Shown piece after piece: positions 44,637 through 56,599 of a stretch of 64,000 nucleotides of DNA. Within the stretch, counting starts at the first letter, position 1, and the number at the start of each line of letters is the position of its first letter. Under the pieces are notes generated by a model, which was given only the letters and a program-made list of their open reading frames with translations, ran no database searches and was not told where the DNA came from. The stretch spans positions 6,554,001 through 6,618,000 of the forward strand of contig NC_092576.1 in the NCBI RefSeq assembly GCF_037975245.1, in the 5' to 3' direction. The translations under genes and the position numbers were made by a program. This stretch comes from Apostichopus japonicus (taxonomy: Eukaryota; Echinodermata; Holothuroidea; Aspidochirotida; Stichopodidae).

Positions 44637-45232
44637 TAGCTTTATTCAGTCATCTGTCTTCCCATTGTCGTATAACTATATTGATCGTGTCGACCATTGC
44701 TTTTTACAATTCAGAAGGGATACCTCTCAACTCGTTAATCATAATGTGTGTGTGTGTTTCTTTTATGAAACGCATACCGAATCATAACCACTGTATAGTA
44801 TAGGAATACCTTTCTCTGACATTGAAAACGAATTTGTAAAGCTTTATGAGTATTTCATGTAGCGAGTGATTAAAATAACCAACAACAAAAAAATCGTTAA
44901 ATAAAATCAATCATGAAACATCGGGCTAATCCTCACCAAACTCTTTTTTTATTGTGAATTGCAACGAGTGGTCTTTACAATGAGAGTGATACTCTAGTCG
45001 TAAAAGCCGCCTTGCAGATATCATGTGAATTAACTGAGTGGTTTATTCATTGCAAAAACACACAAATCTGTCTAATTGTTAATATGCTGTCACTGGATGA
45101 TCACCGACCGTATTGCAATAGCAAATTTAATGATTACCCTTGAAAAATATCGTTTTATATATATATCCTCAAATTGAAATGTTCATATAAAAGTGTTGTA
45201 TCAGAGGAATGAATAGTAAAATGGGTGAACCT

Positions 45233-46534
45233 GTTTTGCTCGATCTTTCGTAAAATTTGAAAGGTGTACCAACTTACTTTTCGTACACAATTGGTAATTT
45301 CTCTACTGATTTTCAGTTTTTTTTTCTCTATACAGTGAAGTGAATACGTTGTGCATTGAGTATAAACTTATAACGCGAATGCAAGAAAACGATGCGGGGA
45401 TTTCCAGCAGACAAATGTTTTCTTTGCGGGATTACTGAGTCAGTTTAAGGGAATCCCGCACATTAAAGGGAACGCTGAACTGACGTCAAATTCATACAAA
45501 AGAAAACGTTTACTAACTTACATACAATATAAATTTAAAAAAATGTGGATTGGCAATATTGTTCAAAACATTTCCCGCGAGGCTGATTTATTACAACAAC
45601 CTTCCCGCGCTGGGCCGTGGGTGTCCGTGTGACCCGTATACCCTGAAGTGTGCGAAACTAGCCATTGACATTGCCCTTGTGAGTGGGTTTTACAACCTGC
45701 GTCCTGGGTTACCTGCCGTCTTGCCTCAGTACACAAAACACTTTATATGATCATCGATAAACCAACAGAAGAATCAACATATAATTTTGTTATGTTATAT
45801 TTGTCTCTTTTTATAGTTTCAAAGGAATAGTAGAAAATGAGACGGAATAGTGTATTTTCAAATCCACTATTCCGCTGGAATAGAGGTAAATATTCTAAAT
45901 TTCGACCCCTGCGTATCCTACTAAGTTGTTTACTATGACGTAAGCAACCGTGCACCTGGCCTTTCGGTCTCCGGAAGACTGGTGACCGCAACTCTGAGGC
46001 GGTGTTCTTTGAAGTAGAACATTCTCGCGCGTAAACTTAAGCCAGTATTCAGACTAGTATAAAAGGAATTGATGGATCGTGCAGCGTGGCACTTTTTGAC
46101 AAAATATCATACAAGACGTCTACGTACGGTACGTTATCATATCATTTTCTATTATCCAAGTTAGTATTTTGCTAATACCACGGCACCTTGTATGAATATT
46201 CGTAGATAATGTAAGCCCTCAGAATATTATTGAATACATTTGTGAGTCGAATAAATTGTTAGCAAACTGCGCTATTGTACTGAGAGAGCTTCCGCCGAGT
46301 TCTTTAAGAGTAACGTTATTGACCGATTGTTATCATTTACGTTATTAAGTAGCGCTCTGAACTGCGTGACACTGTAATTAGGAACATTAGTGAAAAGCCT
46401 AGGTCAGCTATCAGAAAGATACATTACTGCCATTTAGTCCATCGATTGGTCCTTAGAATTTTTGCATGGGTTAACGGCATTCCAAACACCGTTAAGTTAA
46501 TTCTGTAGCTTTGAACCTGTTTTCATATTTAGAC
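45233..46534. other. Flank of the right arm; possible promoter motif only
   Basis: No gene recognised. A TATAAAAGG box sits near 46058, with CpG-containing sequence upstream and a mixed region downstream. It could be a core promoter, but no exon was found to go with it. A 66-codon open frame at 45550-45750 has no family resemblance. Confidence 0.3.
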
Positions 46535-46755
46535 GCTGCGTTTGGCGTTCCGTTTATCGCCGCGTTATACGTTGCGTTATACGCTGCGTGTGGCGCCGCG
46601 TTGGATGCTGCGTTTTGCGTTGTATTTAGCGCCGCGTTATAAGTTGCGTTCCGCACTGCGTTGGGCGCCACGTTGTACGTTGCGTTATACGCTACGTGTT
46701 GCGCCGCGTTGGGCGCTGCGTTTAGTGCCGTGTTGTACGCTGCGTTTAGACGCAG
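46535..46755 (+). repeat. CpG-rich minisatellite (GCGTTATACGCTGCG units)
   Basis: Degenerate 10- to 11-bp units (GCGTTRTACG, CGCCGCGTTG, GGCGCTGCGTT). It is far richer in CpG than the surroundings. Arg/Leu-rich open frames are artefacts. Confidence 0.75.
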
Positions 46756-47343
46756 CGTTGAGGATTTGCGCTAACAGTTACGTTCTGCGTAATGCAAGGA
46801 TAAGTGTAAGAACATTTAACGAACCTAGTGAGGAGACGGAGGTCTGAATAAACGGTACCACTGTGCCACAGCTGGGCACTTGAACATCTTCTCCATTGTC
46901 ATCGTTTTGTCAAGACGCTCTTTCGCCAACCCCAGCTTTAAAGTCTGCCCCACCGCAGACAGGGATGTGACGTTACAATATATTGACGTAAATATAAATG
47001 CATTTTCATTCAACACTTCTTCTCACTTAATATATTCTAAAATACCGTTAAATGTGTTGACGAGAATATTCAAACTTCAGCAAATGTGGTAGGAGAAGAT
47101 GTGAATTTAAGTAGCTTTCTGAAACAAACAGGTAATAATGTATCTTAAAATTGTTGTAAGCAACGTATTTACATTTAATTATCTTCCATTATATTTATTT
47201 CTAAGAGTAAACAATCCGCCTCTTTTTCATTTTGTATAGTTTCGTCAAAAGTTTTCCACAGGAACACGAAGGTGAGAACTGAATACTGTTCAGCTTTGTT
47301 TCATGTTTTTTACTGCTTGTTGACAGGCAATTAATTAATTAAT
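46756..47343. other. Intergenic, nothing recognised
   Basis: Mixed sequence without repeats or supported exons between the CpG-rich minisatellite and the transposon fragment region. Confidence 0.4.
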
Positions 47344-47605
47344 TTTGGAATCCAACATTAATAGTTTGTTCCCCCCCCCCAAAAAAACAACACAAATCCA
47401 GATTGCAAATGCTGCTTACACGGTCTTCTCCTCATGGGCGTCAATCCAGGGGGGTACGGGGGGACACGTCCCCCTCCACATTTCGATGGATGGGGAAACA
47501 ATATCAAATGTCCCCCCCCCCACACATTTGGAAAAAGAGTAATGTCGTGGCTCTATTTGGTTACGGCTTACACATCTTTGGATTCATATCCTCGAATATC
47601 ACTCA

Positions 47606-47986
47606 ATGTTGCTGAATGGAGAATTCCACCCAGATCTCGTGAGTTGGTACCCTGAGCTCTCCAACAATCTTAAGCTTAGTCTGCCTTTATTTCGAGGCCA
47701 GTTCCATTCGTCGTCGGTTGAAGGGTATAGACAAATATTCAAGTTGATGAATCCAGTGGTACGGGCTATGTTTGGTGAAGTCGAAGCTCTCTTGCGGTTG
47801 CTCCTCGTCTCCTCCGCCAGTTCGACGAAAGCCGAGAGATCTTTTAGTGCTTTGAGGCGTTTGAAGACAAGGCTACGGAGCACCATGACTCAACAGAGGC
47901 TGAACCATGTGATCGTGTTCCATATTCACCGCGCAGGGACATCGTTAGAGGAGGTGTGGGTGTGTCTCACCCCCAAGCCATGGTAA
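47606..47986 (+). pseudogene. hAT transposase C-terminal fragment
   Basis: 126 codons ending in the hAT dimerisation motif: LLLVSSASSTKAERSFSALR, then RLKTRLRSTMTQQRLNHVIV and FHIHR. This matches the Dimer_Tnp_hAT region of full-length hAT transposases (typically over 500 residues). The zinc finger and catalytic parts are absent. Just upstream (47436-47530) is a MITE-like G/C-rich block with GGGCGTCAATCCAGG that may have cut off the rest. Not active alone. Confidence 0.82.
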
Positions 47987-48009
47987 AACTGACGCTAGTT
48001 GGAAAATTG

Positions 48010-48044
48010 GAGTGCGACAGTCGGAATTTCCGACTGTCGCACTC
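48010..48044. other. 35-bp near-perfect palindrome
   Basis: GAGTGCGACAGTCGGAA, one central T, then its exact reverse complement. The 17-bp perfect stem lies 22 bp after the stop of the hAT fragment. Confidence 0.85.
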
Positions 48045-48075
48045 TAGTTTATCTAGGCCTTTTCATGTAAATTTT

Positions 48076-49256
48076 ATTAAAAATTTCGGTCAAAATTGAC
48101 CTTTAACCTGTCATATTTACCACGTTTTCCTTGCCACTTTGGGAAATTGTTTCTCGCGATTCTTATACTCCACCGTACAAAACTTCTTATGATTTTGAAT
48201 GCTACAAAAAAATGCCTAATAGAACTACCGTCATAGGCGTAGGAGCCCAATTTGTTTTGTGGGGAGGGGGGGGGGGGGTTGTAACGACTTGCCCGAAAAA
48301 TATAACCAAAATTTTTGATCATGTGCATATCATACAGGCATGCATCGGTTTCTACATCGCATGCAAATAGCATACAATCATTTTCCATCTTATTACCCTT
48401 CCGTATTGGTGATAATTGTTGGGTAATAATAATATCAGTATAACCATTGAAAAACACATTGCAAATTATCAAAAAAGCTATCAGCATATTGCCCGAATTT
48501 AACAAAAATAGTTGGTTGGGGTGGGGGGGGGGCAATACGTTTTTGAAATGAGTGCCAGTGGGTACAAATGTATCGTAACAGAAGTGCAGTCGCGAAAGAT
48601 TGGGTTTTCTGACTGACACTGACCGTATCGTTGACGAGTAGCGGGAGGGTGGGGGGTACAAAGCAGCAGTTGGAATTTTCTGGCTTCAAAACCGATTTTC
48701 AGCCACTACACCCCCCCCCCCCAATCATCAGGCCTTAGCTACGTCCCTGGGTACATGGTGGTTACATAGTACGCTCCGACCAGAATTCACCCGATAACCA
48801 GATGCAAATCCACCTAGCAACCGAGGTAACTTGCTTGAGGACTCCAACGAACAACCACTGATTTATTTTCATGCCTTCATCACTTTAGCCACCACTCACA
48901 TGGGACCTATTCTAAGTCTGACGATACATGCGCATGTGTGAGGTCCTGAAAACATAATAAAAGTTGTTTGTCTTGCTATCCTTGTTTTCAAATTTCATGT
49001 AAATGTATTCTCGTAGACCTAGCAACCTGGTTTAACATGCTGGCGCCAAATTTGCGCTAAGCTCGCTATACGAACTCGGATATGGGCTGTGCCTTATTAG
49101 TTAGTTATTTAAATTATTAATAATGGCGTATGAGGAAATGCACCATTTTGTGGTATGACTCCCAGGACAGAAAGTCGAGAAACTCACATGCAGTCGCGGC
49201 GGATAGCTTCCTTCGCCTATATGTCCGGGGAAATTTTGGGACATCGTTCCTATAGG
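48076..49256. other. Repeat-rich flank with G- and C-runs
   Basis: Contains CATAGGCGTAGGAGCC near 48230, G-runs near 48260 and 48520, and a C-run with TTAGCTACGTCCCTGGG near 48710-48750. These look like weathered MITE ends, but I could not pair them. Open frames on both strands come from the runs. Confidence 0.4.
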
Positions 49257-49257
49257 C

Positions 49258-49615
49258 CAGGGGTGGGCAACCTGCGGGCCACATGCGGCCCGCCAGTGAT
49301 TTTTTTGCGGCCCGTGAGATGTCTCAAGAAAAAGAAAAAATCAATCTATTTTGCATCATCACCAAAAACGTGCTAGCTGCTTAGAATTATCTGCACTTAT
49401 GATCCTGTCAGGTTGGACTATTATCACCATTAATTATCAACAGGACTGTATTGACATTATGGTTTTGTGAATACAGATTAAGTACACACACCTATTGCTT
49501 GAACGTCCTCGGAATCAAAGGTTTGAAATCAGCAGCAGGCCGTTGGTTAGGTGCGGCCCTGTCAATCTTTCACTCCTAAAATCTGGCCCATTCATTCAAA
49601 AGGTTGCCCATCCCT
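49258..49615. mobile_element. hAT-type MITE (about 358 bp)
   Basis: Ends CAGGGGTGGGCAACC and GGTTGCCCATCCCTA, a widespread hAT terminal motif. Flanks CTATAGGC and CAATGGGC agree at six of eight positions. The interior includes GCGGCCCG repeats. No transposase. Confidence 0.78.
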
Positions 49616-49645
49616 ACAATGGGCCTATATCTGAGGCCCTGGGGT

Positions 49646-51010
49646 CAGTGGCGTCGTGCCCATTGGGGCCAGGGGGCACAGGCCCCCCACCCCCCCAAAA
49701 AAAATCAAAGGTGTCATAAAATTTTGTCATAATTTAAAAAAAAAGTGTTTTCGAAATCGAAAAGTAGACTAAATATTCATTTGCTCTTTGATGGTCGTTG
49801 CGGATTTTCCACACACCTCAAAGACGACATATCGGGATTAGTAATGCCATTACCTTTGAATATGTTTGTCCTAAACTCGCGTTTGATACAGTCTCAATTA
49901 ACCTGGAAAATAATCACTTCGTTATCGCCCGTTTTACATTAGGTTTCGCTACTTTCACTTTTTCTGCCCATGTTTTCAAACGGCATGGCTTTTTCTTCAC
50001 CCAGTCACCACTTCTCACGGGCATTGGCGGCAAAGGCGGCGGAACCGGGGGGCACATGGGGCACGTGCCCCCACTTTTCCCCAGGTTAAAAATGTGCCCA
50101 TTTTCTACATAAAAATTGAGGTGTCTCAAGTTAGCAAGAGGCCAGGGAACCAGAATGAACATTCGGGAAGGGCCTTTTTCCGGCCATTTGAGGGGTTTGT
50201 AAAACCAAAAATTTTCTACTACGCTCTGCGCCAACCGATGGTGGCGCTCCGCTTAGATAGTCGTGCATACAACTTTGCAACTCCTGGCTACGCCTCTGAC
50301 TCTTAGTGAATTTCTGTGGGTCAAACTCAAAGCTATTTCGAATGAAACAAATTTGTTAAGATATTAACAAGAACTAAACTCTAATTCGGAAGATTCCTAC
50401 ATTAGCAATTAGCATGATTTCGCCTCATTTTGTCTCAAAAGAAAACTTGTTCCTTGTTTCCCAATTTGCACATTGGATATTGCAGTGCTAGTATGCATAT
50501 TTCCTTGAGAGGGGGGGGGGGGGCGTTGATGGAGTGATGTGTGTACACAAATAAGATTATACAATAAGAGTTGTAAAGGGTACTAAATATAAGGCTGCAT
50601 CAGTCCAATCGAATTGCTGCAAAGTGCCCTTTGATGTCGGTGCCCCCCAGATTAAAAGTGCTTCCGCCGCCCTTGATGGGCGGTGATCATGGATCAGCCA
50701 ACACGAAAATGTTTCGACATCTTAAATGTTGGGCGCTTCTGGGAGACGAGGAATTGGTAAACTTAGGAATAAATGGCGATCACTTCCTTCGAGAATATTT
50801 CCCAAAATAAAAAATTGCCGGAAATTTTTATCAATTTTAGGGGTGTTGCTTTCTGCCATAATGCACGGGAAGTGCAGTTTCCTGCAATCTGAGGGGTCTG
50901 CCAGAAGAAAAATTTTCTTGTACGCTGCGCGCCAACTGATGGTGGCGCTCCGCTTAGATAGTACTTACGGCCGGAATACGTTTCAAATCGGATTGACGCC
51001 CCTGCTTCTC
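49646..51010 (+). mobile_element. Cluster of diverged MITE-like repeats
   Basis: A hAT-like end CAGTGGCGTCG at 49646; a GGGGGGCACATGGGGCACGTG block near 50050; and two copies of a GCGCCAACYGATGGTGGCGCTC block (about 50200-50262 and 50905-50963). GGCTACGCCTCTG near 50290 and TTGACGCCCCTG near 50995 look like right ends. Boundaries are not resolved. Confidence 0.5.
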
Positions 51011-51147
51011 CTCAGTAGTAGCAATATTAAGCTATTGTAAAGGTTGGAGTTCATGAAAGCACATACAGAAATTTCTGTTAGCATAAGTTAGGTTGTGCTT
51101 AATTTTGTTGAATGGTTCCTAGTTAGTGGCTTAAGTTTTAATCTCAG

Positions 51148-53607
51148 GTTAAATCTATGGAATGTGACAAATTTAGCAACGAAGTTTGCTGCAAACGCAT
51201 TGGATTATATTTTCAAGAATGTGTCTTTCAGCATGAAGTTACCAGAACCACAACGAATAATCGATGAACGAAGAACATCAGGATGCGATGAACAAGGTGA
51301 ATATATAGCCAATTATGTTGATTTTATTTGGATTTTGATGTCTAATTTCCAGTTTTTTGAATTTTTACACATAATACCACATAATATGTAACTTTTATCA
51401 GATAACTTTGCAGATCTTCCAATAAATTATGAGAGGAATAAAAAAGATGATTTGATCTTCCAAAGAAAGGACATTTGTCTAGTTCTCAGCTTAAAGATGG
51501 GGAATACATTCAAAAGATGGATGGGGACAATAACAGCTGCAAACAAGACCAACGAGTGTGTTGTCATTACAACAGTATCTGGTAGGTAACATGAAAATTA
51601 GGAATTTTTGAAGTTCCAGTTATGTTTCATATAATAACTAGATGTGCCGTTACATCATTTCATAACAATATTTTGTAACACTTTTATATTAATACTGTAA
51701 CGCTGCAAGGTCTATAACGATAATAGTAGAAACAGTAGAAACATGTATAAATACACAATCGATGGCAAACTTTTCACTTTCAGACATTTTAACGTGGAAG
51801 AAATATATTGAATCTTCATTTCACAGTTAATGCTCTTCTAAAAAACGAAGTTCATTGGAATGAATATGTCAAACGGTTTCTGGAGCTACCATCGGCACAG
51901 AATATTGTTGACGTCAAAGGCGTCTGTTTTGACAAAGGTAGGCACAAAACAATATATGTACTTTACGTGACCTTGTGCGTATATGCAATTATATTTTATA
52001 TGTATGAGATAACTAGACCATACGATGAGAGAATTTAATAAATCGACATCGGTATTTATAGACGGTTACTTTTGGATGTTTCTTATTTTCTTATCAATAG
52101 AGTGCTTATATCTGATGCAAGAACATTTGACAAGTGATACTCTGCAAGATCACTTGGATTACAAACGTGATGAGAGAAAACCTCTTACCGAATCGGTTAG
52201 GTTAGCATCCGAGACAATGCGGTGTATCTTGGAAATACCGCAAGGACTTAAGCTTATCCAATCTTTTGGGGCAAGTATTTCGTTTGAAAGTAAAAGAATA
52301 TAAAACTATATTATTGTAAAACCGTCGTTCACTATAAAAACACTTGCAGTGAACTTCTGATCATTAACTTTGACTTTCTATACGAACAACAATAGTATAC
52401 GGAGCCATCATATTTATCTATGATGAGTAAATTATATCGTATGTTTTTAAATAAAATTTAGCTTAGCTTTACCATTGGCATCGTTTTCGAACAGTTTATA
52501 AGCAATCTTATATAGGGATATCTGATAAACTATTTTGATCCTCAGTTTTCACACCCTGGACTTTCATCCCAAAAAATCCTTTTTGGTTCTGGAGTCGTGT
52601 GCAAATTATACTCGTTTTGTCTGGCTAAAGACGCGCCGACAAGAATTGCCTCCTTGAAGTCGAAGGTGCGTTAATTAAACGTTATTTACGTCTTCATTAC
52701 AAAAGGTAATCAATGGCTTTTTCTAAAGTTTGTTTAACTACTAAGTTGATTGGATCATGTTAAAAGTGGTATTTACTCCATGTTGAGGAATTCTTGAAGT
52801 AAATGATGGCAAAAGAGTGTGACAATGTTTTAATGCTGAGACACAAACGTGACCTTTAGTCAGAATAAAATTGGTCATTTTGTATCGTTTAACATAAAGG
52901 AAACGTGTGCTTTACATGGGCTACCAAGGGAATCTATGCTGCGGAATGAATATTACAACAAAGTGACGTCTGCTCTGTTGCTTTACTAATTTGTGAGTTG
53001 CTCACCGACTGTATGTGAAGTCAGTTTTAATAGTCCGCGCGACATGCCTAACATGAAAATGGGACCAGACTTATAATCCCCTAGCCATGCTTTCCATATC
53101 CTGCAAGTCATGTGTGACAGATCTATCATTTCGAGAAAAAAAATTAAGAACAGAATAGTTCATAAAATACTACTTTAGATGTGAATTTTTTTACAAAGTT
53201 TCTACAGAGTACTGATTTTTATTTTATAAAAGTAGATGAAAATGTGAACGAAGAGTTAACATTGAATTCCTAAATAATTTATAATTGTTTTGGGCAACAT
53301 CACAGTGGTTTTTATCATGACATCTATCATAACATAAATTAACATTACATAAATTTATCATGCATGACATTATCATTTAAGATGTACTCGGTTTATTAAG
53401 TGGATACATATTTTATACTTTTTAACAGAGTATTGAACACATTCTAAAACATGTAGTTACGCAAGCTTTCCAAAATAATTGTTTATCAAATTCTTTATAA
53501 TTTATTTTAGCTGAATCTCCTCTCGTGCAAATAGACCATACCTTCTTGGCAGCCGCGACTGTAGAAGATGCATTCAAACATTGGCCATCCACATGCCATG
53601 AGCTGAG
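51148..53607 (+). pseudogene. Receptor-tyrosine-kinase-like pseudokinase, partly decayed or truncated
   Basis: Exons: about 51148-51296 (start uncertain, 51231 possible), 51414-51581, 51827-51937, 52101-52270, 52546-52665, 53511-53607. The first five join in phase if 52270 uses a GC donor (GGG|GCAAGT). The product follows a tyrosine-kinase fold: CLVLSLKMGN (N-lobe start), NECVVITTV (beta-3), EYVKRFLELP (helix C), NIVDVKGVCFDKECLYLMQE (beta-4 to hinge), LKLIQSFGFSHPGLSSQKIL (catalytic loop), VCKLYSFCLAKD (DFG site). Key residues are gone: beta-3 Lys is Thr, HRD is HPG, its Asn is Lys, DFG is SFC. So no phosphotransfer is expected. The last exon (ESPLVQIDHTFLAAATVEDA, WPSTCHELR) fits the APE region only after a one-base phase clash with exon 5; straight splicing gives a stop after seven codons. 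No later C-lobe exons were found. It may be a pseudogene, an alternatively truncated gene, or contain a sequence error. Confidence 0.7.
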
Positions 53608-55670
53608 GTATGTAACTTTATACAAAGTTTGGTGAACAAGCATTTACCACTTCAGTATTTCAGAAATTGTGAGTATATCAATGATATATATTTAACTACA
53701 TGTAATATATTTCGCGACGTTTTGCGAAGGTTCCCGACGCAAGTTTACACATCAACGTTTTGCGACACTTTTATTTCAAAGAAATCCCAGATAATTACAA
53801 CGGAATGTGTGGTTTATCACACCTCATACTAGCAAGATATTACATCGATCAGTTCACAATTTAACAAGACAAAAGTGTCGGGTAATCCCGGCGTTTTTTG
53901 GTTTAACTTTATTTCTACTCAGAACAGGACAATGAATTCATTGTGAGACTCATTATATATTAAGGGCTTCTGACAAATAGAATTCTTTCATTTTTTCCCC
54001 ATAGTAAAATCAGTGAGTACTTTATTTTAAATAAGAACTGTTGATACAGAGATGTTAAGATAAAGGGAAGGCTATTTGGATGTACGAGAAACATTGAATT
54101 AGAATATATAATTTTCATCACTGGGTATTCAACGTGCTGCTCCCCAAAGAAAGTACGTTGCTGCAATTTCCTTATTTTTTTTGGGGGGGGGGGGGGGGTT
54201 CGTATTCACATACTTTGGTGTTAATGTAAAAACATGTTTCAGGCATAGGAGATTTAAGACATTTTAGAGCAGCTGGACGTAAGTAGTTGTTGCCGAATCA
54301 ATTTGGATATTTGGTATATAAAATACAAAGATAGCCGAGTGCAACATTATATTATAGAATGCTATTTTTCAAACTGAAAGCAGGGATCCCAATATGTACA
54401 TGTGATCTTTCATCCCCGGATAGTAGCTGATATCATTTGCTTCAAACTCTTTTTACGATTTAAATGTTTACCAGTATTACAGTTTATTCATCAATTCTGA
54501 ATACAATTACTCGTAGTTTGATGGTAAAATAACCAAAAATATGTGCACACTTTGGAAAGTACATTTACACATTAAATTAGTAATTATAACTCGTATTTAT
54601 CTTTGTCTACCAGTCCAAAGCTAAGAATAAACGGTTTCCCTTGTCAAGAATTCATCACCAAGATCAGCTTTACACATCAGTTTAAAATTTGGTTCCTGTT
54701 GTTGAGAAATTTTTTACCAAAAAGGTTTTGGTGTGGTTAGTGAGTCAGTAAAACCGTTTTCAAATGAAAACTTCTATACATTAAACACACGTGGAGCAGA
54801 TTTTATGAGCTCCTGCTGCATAGGTGGGGATGGAAAAAGGTGGTCGATTTTAACAATGTTGTTGATGGTATGGTATAACTTCTGGCAAATGAAAGTACTC
54901 CATAATTTGTGAAGAACATACTTGGCTCTAAGAATGTCGTGGTTAAGTTTAATTATTTCACGAGTACATAATATCTGATGCAATTAATCGGACTTTAGTG
55001 ACCTACTGGTGTGAAAAAAAGACCATGGTCAAGTGTTTGGTGGGAAATAACATTTTGTGAGTATCAATAGTAAAGACGATCACTTATGTGCTAAAACAAC
55101 TGCTAATGCTTACACAATTAATGCTCAAACAACGTGATAAATCTTAAATCTCTTCCATGAGGAAAATTTTAAGACATGTATGAGTAAATTGGGTCGGTGG
55201 ATATCTAACCAAAATATAATTCAGGGTTGGATCAATAAGCATATACATTGACAATTACCCTTATGGGTGGGATGGATGGTAGGTGAAAGATGACGTCAAG
55301 ACGGTTTGACTCAACTATTGGTAGGTAGGATCCAAACAAAACACTGGGTCAAACTTTATTTAAACTTATGAACCTTTTTTTACAGTAATGTACCTTCTTT
55401 AACATTGGGAAATTACCATCTTCAAAGAGATTAGAATATCACAAAAGCACTTTCTCCTGCCTCAATGCAACTGCATCGATAAAAGTGATAAATACATGTT
55501 TGCGGGTTATTGGTGTCGAAGGTGAATGACACTGTGTTGAGACGGAAACCAGCAGGATCAGGTTGTATAGAGAGATTCTAGGTTTTTCTGTTCAAAGAAC
55601 ATACATTATAACAGATTGCAACACTCTGAGAACACAACAATATTTTAGCCAGATGTTGTCATAGCATAAT
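53608..55670. other. Intergenic or intronic, nothing recognised
   Basis: AT-rich, with a G-run at 54181-54198. I searched for kinase C-lobe motifs (DVWSFG-like) without success. Open frames are short and unsupported. Confidence 0.4.
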
Positions 55671-55679
55671 TGGATTCAC

Positions 55680-56575
55680 GATGTGTTATTTAGGATCCAC
55701 TATACAGCATTCACTGTGCACAATCCGCTATGACGATTCACAATACCTGATGCACGATACCTGATGCACTATCCATTATAAACCATCCAAAATACACGAT
55801 GAGCAGGGGTTCCGTTGGACATAACCACCAGGGCTTTAAGATACATACATACATTCTAACAATATTTCACAGTAGCTTCTCTTCTGACATGTATTGTGTA
55901 ACATTATCAAGTGGATGTAAATCCAAAAGGTCTTCAAACTGAACCCCTACTTATGCAACCTTCACGCTCACTGTGAATGCTTGAAAAAGACACCGTCAAT
56001 ATGGGAGACTCTGAAATCAACTGAACTTATGAAATATTACTTTTGCATTGCATCCAAGTGGTACCATATAGGATATCTTGACTGTTACACCCAGCAAGCC
56101 AAGTGCTGTTCTTGTAAATTACTGTTACACCCAGCAAGCCAGGTTTTGTTCTAAGACATGACTGTTACATCCAGCAAGACAAGTGCGTTCTAGTGAATGA
56201 CTGTTACACCCAGCAAGCCAATTGCTGTTCTAGTACATGACATACATGAACCTCTTTAAATGAACCATTATACACAATCCACTATACAGGATTCAATATA
56301 CACGATCCACTATATATGATCCAATAAACATGATCCAATATACATGATCCAATGTGTACGATACACAATATGATTCACCATGCAGGATTAACTATGCGCA
56401 CTCCACTATACGTGACTCGATATGCACGATGCAATCTTTATGATCCAGCATGCAGTATAATATACGCGATGCACTATACATGATCCAGACTACATATATC
56501 GATATCCAAAATCTACTAAGCAGGCTCCACTTTACAAAATCCACTATTCACGATCAACTATACAGTATCGACATG
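55680..56575 (+). repeat. Degenerate short tandem repeats (CGATCCACTATA-like) around a 45-bp array
   Basis: Loose 12- to 14-bp units such as ACGATCCACTATA/CATGATCCAATATA at about 55680-55800 and 56265-56570. Between them, at about 56083-56240, are four better conserved units of about 45 bp built on GTTACACCCAGCAAGCCAAG. Confidence 0.7.
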
Positions 56576-56599
56576 TTTACGAGCTTGATAATATTTGCA

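Larger units (their letters stand above)
37954..45232 (-). repeat. Right arm of the large inverted duplication (about 7.3 kb)
   Basis: Reverse complement of 27070-35549. Shorter mainly because about 1.0 kb (left 33936-34940) is missing, with the junction near 38742-38752, and because the minisatellite is shorter and the left-only MITE absent. Right-only content: a longer (AT)n, about 90 bp near 38578-38665, and an 11-bp tandem repeat at 44562-44636. Confidence 0.92.

Noticed and set aside
45550-45750. Small gene (66 codons)
   Set aside because: No homology, no splice or promoter support, and within the length expected by chance.
48228-48760. One complete MITE between CATAGGCGTAGG and CTACGTCCCTG
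   Set aside because: The ends are poor inverted repeats and the flanks show no target duplication.
52025-52100. Upstream extension of pseudokinase exon 4 (GYFWMFLIFLSIE)
   Set aside because: This is the polypyrimidine tract before the acceptor at 52100; the kinase alignment resumes exactly at ECLYLMQE.
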